Shown here: positions 60,331-64,000 of the stretch, in pieces
Layout of the letters: every line of letters starts with the position of its first letter
Position numbering within the stretch: the stretch's first letter is position 1
Assembly (NCBI RefSeq): GCF_030123105.1
Contig: NZ_CP126095.1
Span: 3,658,001 to 3,722,000, forward strand
Length of the DNA stretch: 64,000 nt
Origin: Paenibacillus sp. G2S3
Lineage (GTDB): Bacteria; Bacillota; Bacilli; Paenibacillales; Paenibacillaceae
Direction: 5' to 3'
Program-made: the position numbers and the translations under genes
Notes under the pieces: model-generated
The model's input: only the letters and a program-made list of their open reading frames with translations
What the model was told of the DNA's origin: nothing
Database searches by the model: none

Positions 60331-61554
60331 ATGAATAACAAAAAAGATTGTATCGCCATGCTCTTGGCAGGAGGGGAAGGCCGTAGATTGGCTCCCTTGA
60401 CTTCCAGTATGGCTAAGCCTGCAGTCCCTTTCGGTGGACAGTATAAAATTATTGATTTCCCACTAAGTAATTGTGTAAACTCTAAAATTGATACAGTAGG
60501 TGTCCTGACACAATATGAAGCTGAATCCTTACATGAACACATCGGTGAAGGTGAGCCTTGGGGCTTACATAGTCAAAAGGATAAAGGTGTAACCCTGCTT
60601 CCTTCCGGTGTTGAAGGCAGAGACAGCTATACAGGAACTGCTGATGCAATTTATAAAAACATTGAGTATATCGATAGCCGCAATCCAGAACATGTTCTCA
60701 TTCTATCCGGTGATCATATTTACCATATGGATTACCGAAAAATGCTGGATTACCATGTAGAGAAGGCTGCAAAAGCCACCATCTCCGTCATGGAGGTGCC
60801 GTGGGATGAAGCTAGTCGTTTTGGAGTGATGAACGTAAATGATGAACTAAAAATCTCTGAGTTTGCGGAAAAACCAAAAGTACCTAAAAGTAATTTAGCT
60901 TCTATGGGTATATATCTGTTTGAGTGGGCTTATCTGAAGGAGCACTTGTTGCGGGATGCAGCTAATCCGAATTCCAGTCATGACTTTGGTAAAGACGTTA
61001 TACCAACGATGCTTGATCAGAATGATGATTTATTCGCTTACCGCTTCAAAGGATACTGGAGAGATGTAGGTACTGTGGGTAGTCTCTGGGAAGCACATAT
61101 GGATCTTCTGCAAAAAAACAATGGCATGAAGCTCGACAAAGCTCATTGGCCGATGTATAGCCGGAGTCGCCGGACTAAGCTTGCTGTTCATAAACCACGT
61201 GTTCAGATTCCATCAACGGACTCTCTCGTGAATGAATTCTGCACGCAAGAAGGCAGCTTGCAACGTTCTGTAATCTTCAATGGTGTGGAAATTGGAAAAA
61301 TGAGCCAAATTAAACAAAGCGTTATTATGCCTGGCGTTCGCATCGGACGTGGAGTACAGATCGAAAATGCCATTATTGGCGAAGGCGCCATTATTAAGGA
61401 TGGTGCTGTCGTCAAGGGAAGTATTAATAATATTGTAGTTGTTGGGCCTAATGAGACCGTAGCTCCTAAGCCAGCGGTTCGAAATCAACCCTCCCGTCTG
61501 TTTCAGGATGTTTATGAGAAGACAGGACGTCTACGGGAAGTTCTCCCTTCATAA
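60331..61554 (+). CDS. glgC: Glucose-1-phosphate adenylyltransferase
   Basis: Makes ADP-glucose, the committed step of glycogen synthesis. 407 residues. Nucleotide-binding [27 protein letters not shown] is at about 10-36, [19 protein letters not shown] near 180, and a left-handed beta-helix C-terminus with hexapeptide-like repeats (about 300-380). GGGAGGG precedes the ATG. Divergent from glgBA with about 215 bases between. No glgD or glgP is seen nearby. Confidence 0.94.
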   Translation: MNNKKDCIAMLLAGGEGRRLAPLTSSMAKPAVPFGGQYKIIDFPLSNCVNSKIDTVGVLTQYEAESLHEHIGEGEPWGLHSQKDKGVTLLPSGVEGRDSYTGTADAIYKNIEYIDSRNPEHVLILSGDHIYHMDYRKMLDYHVEKAAKATISVMEVPWDEASRFGVMNVNDELKISEFAEKPKVPKSNLASMGIYLFEWAYLKEHLLRDAANPNSSHDFGKDVIPTMLDQNDDLFAYRFKGYWRDVGTVGSLWEAHMDLLQKNNGMKLDKAHWPMYSRSRRTKLAVHKPRVQIPSTDSLVNEFCTQEGSLQRSVIFNGVEIGKMSQIKQSVIMPGVRIGRGVQIENAIIGEGAIIKDGAVVKGSINNIVVVGPNETVAPKPAVRNQPSRLFQDVYEKTGRLREVLPS

Positions 61555-61686
61555 GAACCATTATATATATAAATACTTTATCAAGCAAAAACGCCTTCGG
61601 CGTCCCAAATGGACGGTAAGCGTTTATGCGAGAAATATAAGGATAATGTATAGTGTGAAACCTATATATTCTTATATTTATAAAAA

Positions 61687-61728
61687 GGGGCTGTTGTCCT
61701 GGTCGATCATGACCAGAGCAACAGCCCC
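61687..61728. terminator. Strong hairpin between glgC and the double-GNAT gene
   Basis: GGGGCTGTTG pairs with CAACAGCCCC, with inner CTGGTC/GACCAG. The minus strand continues CUUUUUAUA, so it terminates the minus-strand operon best. A smaller ACGCC/GGCGT hairpin lies at 61586-61600. Confidence 0.85.
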
Positions 61729-61750
61729 TTCAGTTGTTAGCAGTTAACCT

Positions 61751-62809
61751 TTATAAATCTTGGAGCGCTGACCATTCTCTATCCAGAATGCTCAACTCTA
61801 CACAATCTACAAATTGCTCCCCAAACAGCGCCGCTTCGCGCTGAACACCTTCCCGCTTAAAGCCCACGGCTTCGTAGGTTTTCAGGGCAACGGTATTGAA
61901 AGCATAAGCCCCAAGGGATAGACGATGCATTCCTAAGCTCTTAAATCCGATCCGTAGGATTTCATTCATCATCCTTGTTCCAACGCCTCTACCCTGATAG
62001 TCAGGATCTACTACAACCCTTCCAATACGTGCAGATCGATTCAAACGATCTATTGTTGAAAAGCTGATATGACCGACGACCTGCTGAGTAGCTTCGTGCA
62101 CCGCACAGAAGATAAGCCGATCGGAATTTGCTGGGTGATTCGTTCCACTTAAATACCTAGTAAGCTGGTCATCATCAAGCGGAAAGGTAAATGAAGGTCC
62201 TGCCCACTGCTTCAGATACTCAGGTGAGACACTCCATCGTTTCAAATGTTCAACGTCCGATTCAGATATAAATCTAAGAATCAGACGATCAGGATCTGGC
62301 TGCTTCTCAAAATGCTCATACAGGTTCACTAAACGACCATTTCCCATATCGTTTGTGCCCATATAATGAAAGCCCATACTTTGGTAATAACGATTGAGTT
62401 TAATGTTGTGTGCCACGGTATCAAATCTAAGCCCACTGCAGCCAAGTTCTTTAGCTCGCACCACTGCAAATTTAAGCATGTGCTGACCAAGTCCCTGACT
62501 GCGGTGTGAACCCGCTACAGCCAATCTATGCAAATAAGCATAAGACTCATCATTCTTACTTCCCCAGTATTGAGGATCACTGAACTGCAGCGTGAACATT
62601 CCGACTACAATCTCGTCGTCAAGCGCAAGATAAACATGCCTGTCGGTGAAATAACCTGCGATATCATTCTCATTAAATTGTCCCGGAGTCCATTGCTTAA
62701 TCCCATTAAGCTCCATCCAATTTGCTGCTTCCTGCAGCAATCTCAAGACATCACCTGTCCGTTCGGGTCCTCCGCGCACGATCCTAATTGAGTTCCCCAA
62801 GACTTCCAT
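61751..62809 (-). CDS. Tandem GNAT acetyltransferase (two-domain fusion)
   Basis: About 352 residues with two full GNAT domains. Domain 1 (about 10-165) carries LHRLAVAGSHRSQGLGQHMLKFAV. Domain 2 (about 180-350, RimJ/RimL-like) carries RIGRVVVDPDYQGRGVGTRMMNEIL and NTVALKTYEAVGFKREG. The ATG at 62809 has AGGAGG 7 bases upstream; that ribosome binding site overlaps the stop of the kinase gene, so it is translationally linked to the kinase. Substrates are unknown. Confidence 0.85.
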   Translation of the reverse strand: MEVLGNSIRIVRGGPERTGDVLRLLQEAANWMELNGIKQWTPGQFNENDIAGYFTDRHVYLALDDEIVVGMFTLQFSDPQYWGSKNDESYAYLHRLAVAGSHRSQGLGQHMLKFAVVRAKELGCSGLRFDTVAHNIKLNRYYQSMGFHYMGTNDMGNGRLVNLYEHFEKQPDPDRLILRFISESDVEHLKRWSVSPEYLKQWAGPSFTFPLDDDQLTRYLSGTNHPANSDRLIFCAVHEATQQVVGHISFSTIDRLNRSARIGRVVVDPDYQGRGVGTRMMNEILRIGFKSLGMHRLSLGAYAFNTVALKTYEAVGFKREGVQREAALFGEQFVDCVELSILDREWSALQDL

Positions 62810-62820
62810 TTCCATACCTC

Positions 62821-64000
62821 CTAGACATCTGATTCAGGTAAAGTAGCTTGATTCTGTGCTACTAGATCTGAATTGACCTCGGGCAGCTTGTCAGTAAGTG
62901 GCAAAATTACGGTAACTTCAGTTCCGCTTCCAAGCTCACTTTCCATTTCGAGCTTCCCGTGGTGAAGTTCCACGATTTGTTGTGAGATGGCTAGACCTAA
63001 GCCCGTTCCCCCATTCAACGCATCCACTTGAAAGAAACGGTCTTTAACTCTGGAGATATGTGCTTCACTAATCCCAATGCCACTATCACGAACCATGATA
63101 GCAGTCTCATTAGCGGACAGTCTCTTCGCAGATAATTCTATACTGGAGTCCTCATGAGAAAACTTAACGGCATTGTCTACCAGATTCAAAAAGACTTGCT
63201 TTAGACGATTAGCATCCCCTTTTACAAAGATTCCATCTTCACATTCTAGGAGCAAGTGGATTCGTTTCTTCTCTGCCTTAGCCCAAATATTCAGTATCGT
63301 CTCTTGAAGTAACACCTTTACATCAACAATCCCAATGGACAGCTTCATTTGGTTCTGCTGCAGCTTTGAAAAGTCGAGAATCTCTTCCACGAGACCAATC
63401 AAGCGTTCACTTTCTTTGGAAATGATGCTGACTCCAAGCTTCGTCTCCTCCGGATCATAACCACCAGAGACCAAGGTCTCACTCCAGCCCTTGATACTTG
63501 TAAGGGGGGTCCGCAGCTCATGTGAAATGGACGAGATGAAATCATCCTTAATCTGATTGCTGCGCACAATTTCCTGAGCCATATAATTCAGCGTTGAAGC
63601 TAGCTCACCAATCTCAAACTTGTAGTTTCCCTTAATTCGCACATTAAACTTGCCCTTAGCCATCTGGGCTGAAACCGCCGTAATGTTATTGAGCGGTTTA
63701 ACGATTGAATTGGCAAGTCCGAAGCTGAACACGATAACAACAGCCATGACAGCTGCACCTATACCAATCGACAATAATGTAAGATTAAGCAAATCGTTGT
63801 TAATGCCTTCAAGTGAAGTAAGATACCTTAGGACATACGTATCACGTCCGTGAACCTGCAGCATCTTGGACACAGCCATAACACTCTCGTTAGTACCACT
63901 CTGGCGCCCTACCCAACGGCCAATGCTGCCCCCTACCGCTTCAGGGACGTCACTAGTTGTAATCGTACGGTCAGGCTGAAAACCGGTCGAACTGGTAATC
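62821..64000 (-). CDS. Sensor histidine kinase, C-terminal part (runs off right edge)
   Basis: About 393 residues visible, no start in the window. An extracytoplasmic piece is followed by a membrane segment (LTLLSIGIGAAVMAVVIVFS), a HAMP domain (NSIVKPLNNITAVSAQMAKG), H-box SHELRTPLTSIKGW with the phosphorylated His, N-box NLVDNAVKFS, G1 DSGIGI and G2 GGTGLGLAIS. It resembles ResE/PhoR/VicK-type kinases. The response regulator would be expected outside the window. Confidence 0.93.
   Translation of the reverse strand, partial: ITSSTGFQPDRTITTSDVPEAVGGSIGRWVGRQSGTNESVMAVSKMLQVHGRDTYVLRYLTSLEGINNDLLNLTLLSIGIGAAVMAVVIVFSFGLANSIVKPLNNITAVSAQMAKGKFNVRIKGNYKFEIGELASTLNYMAQEIVRSNQIKDDFISSISHELRTPLTSIKGWSETLVSGGYDPEETKLGVSIISKESERLIGLVEEILDFSKLQQNQMKLSIGIVDVKVLLQETILNIWAKAEKKRIHLLLECEDGIFVKGDANRLKQVFLNLVDNAVKFSHEDSSIELSAKRLSANETAIMVRDSGIGISEAHISRVKDRFFQVDALNGGTGLGLAISQQIVELHHGKLEMESELGSGTEVTVILPLTDKLPEVNSDLVAQNQATLPESDV

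Noticed and set aside
1..64000. CRISPR array, tRNA, rRNA, prophage or complete IS element
   Set aside because: No regularly spaced repeats, no tRNA-like cloverleaf sequence, no rRNA sequence, no phage structural genes and no intact transposase were found by eye.

Overview
The window looks like a chromosomal segment of a spore-forming, low to mid GC Firmicute, most probably Paenibacillus or a close relative. This is inferred from gene content: gerQ and cwlJ, a gerP operon, a YjcZ-type small sporulation protein, BdbD/BdbC, a c-di-AMP riboswitch in front of a KimA-type potassium transporter, an XerS-type recombinase, and strong AGGAGG-type ribosome binding sites with frequent TTG and GTG starts. 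I see no rRNA, tRNA, CRISPR array, intact prophage or intact insertion sequence.

Layout. 0-4.7 kb: 5' end of murB, then an iron-siderophore ABC importer (binding protein, two permeases, ATPase) with two Fur-type boxes. 4.8-6.9 kb: kimA with its riboswitch and attenuator. 7-12.1 kb: bdbDC, a CNNM/CBS protein with an unusual leader, gerQ, cwlJ, a DUF2500 protein and a Cys-rich miniprotein behind an FNR/CRP-like site. 12.3-20.9 kb: a propeller lipoprotein, an amino-acid permease, L-lactate dehydrogenase, a tyrosine recombinase, a LysR/YjeH-type exporter pair, a palindromic repeat and an esterase. 21-25 kb: a PQQ-like propeller protein, gerPA-E read from a SigK-like promoter and a divergent Hsp20-like gene. 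25-35.2 kb: acetyltransferase, VOC protein, panE behind a possible attenuator, an SgrR-like regulator divergent from an MFS exporter, a stalk-domain protein and an ECF sigma/anti-sigma pair. 31.6-41.6 kb is the most accessory part: several decayed genes (unidentified ORF, HTH gene, Tn3 transposase, flavodoxin), regulators, the YjcZ gene and xerS.

41.7-50 kb: moeA, a DUF4178/DUF350/PspA membrane-stress group, an LpdD-like protein, pyrD/pyrK, namA, a polysaccharide deacetylase and a LysM-3D protein. 50.3-54 kb: polyphosphate kinase and exopolyphosphatase genes overlapping tail to tail, with a Pho-box-like site before ppk. 54-64 kb: a polar amino-acid ABC importer, glycogen genes (glgBA divergent from glgC), a double GNAT protein and a sensor histidine kinase that runs off the right edge.

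Most notable signal: five copies of a 28-bp, 11-6-11 palindrome (21003, 35907, 38231, 39636, 50144) whose arms match the XerD half of a Bacillus-type dif site. One copy sits exactly where a Tn3 transposase remnant breaks off. Other points of interest are a short leader ORF plus terminator before panE, a hairpin between a strong Shine-Dalgarno and a TTG start at 9.8 kb, and an FNR-like promoter for a five-cysteine miniprotein. All functional statements rest on reading the sequence and recalled family knowledge; no database search was possible.
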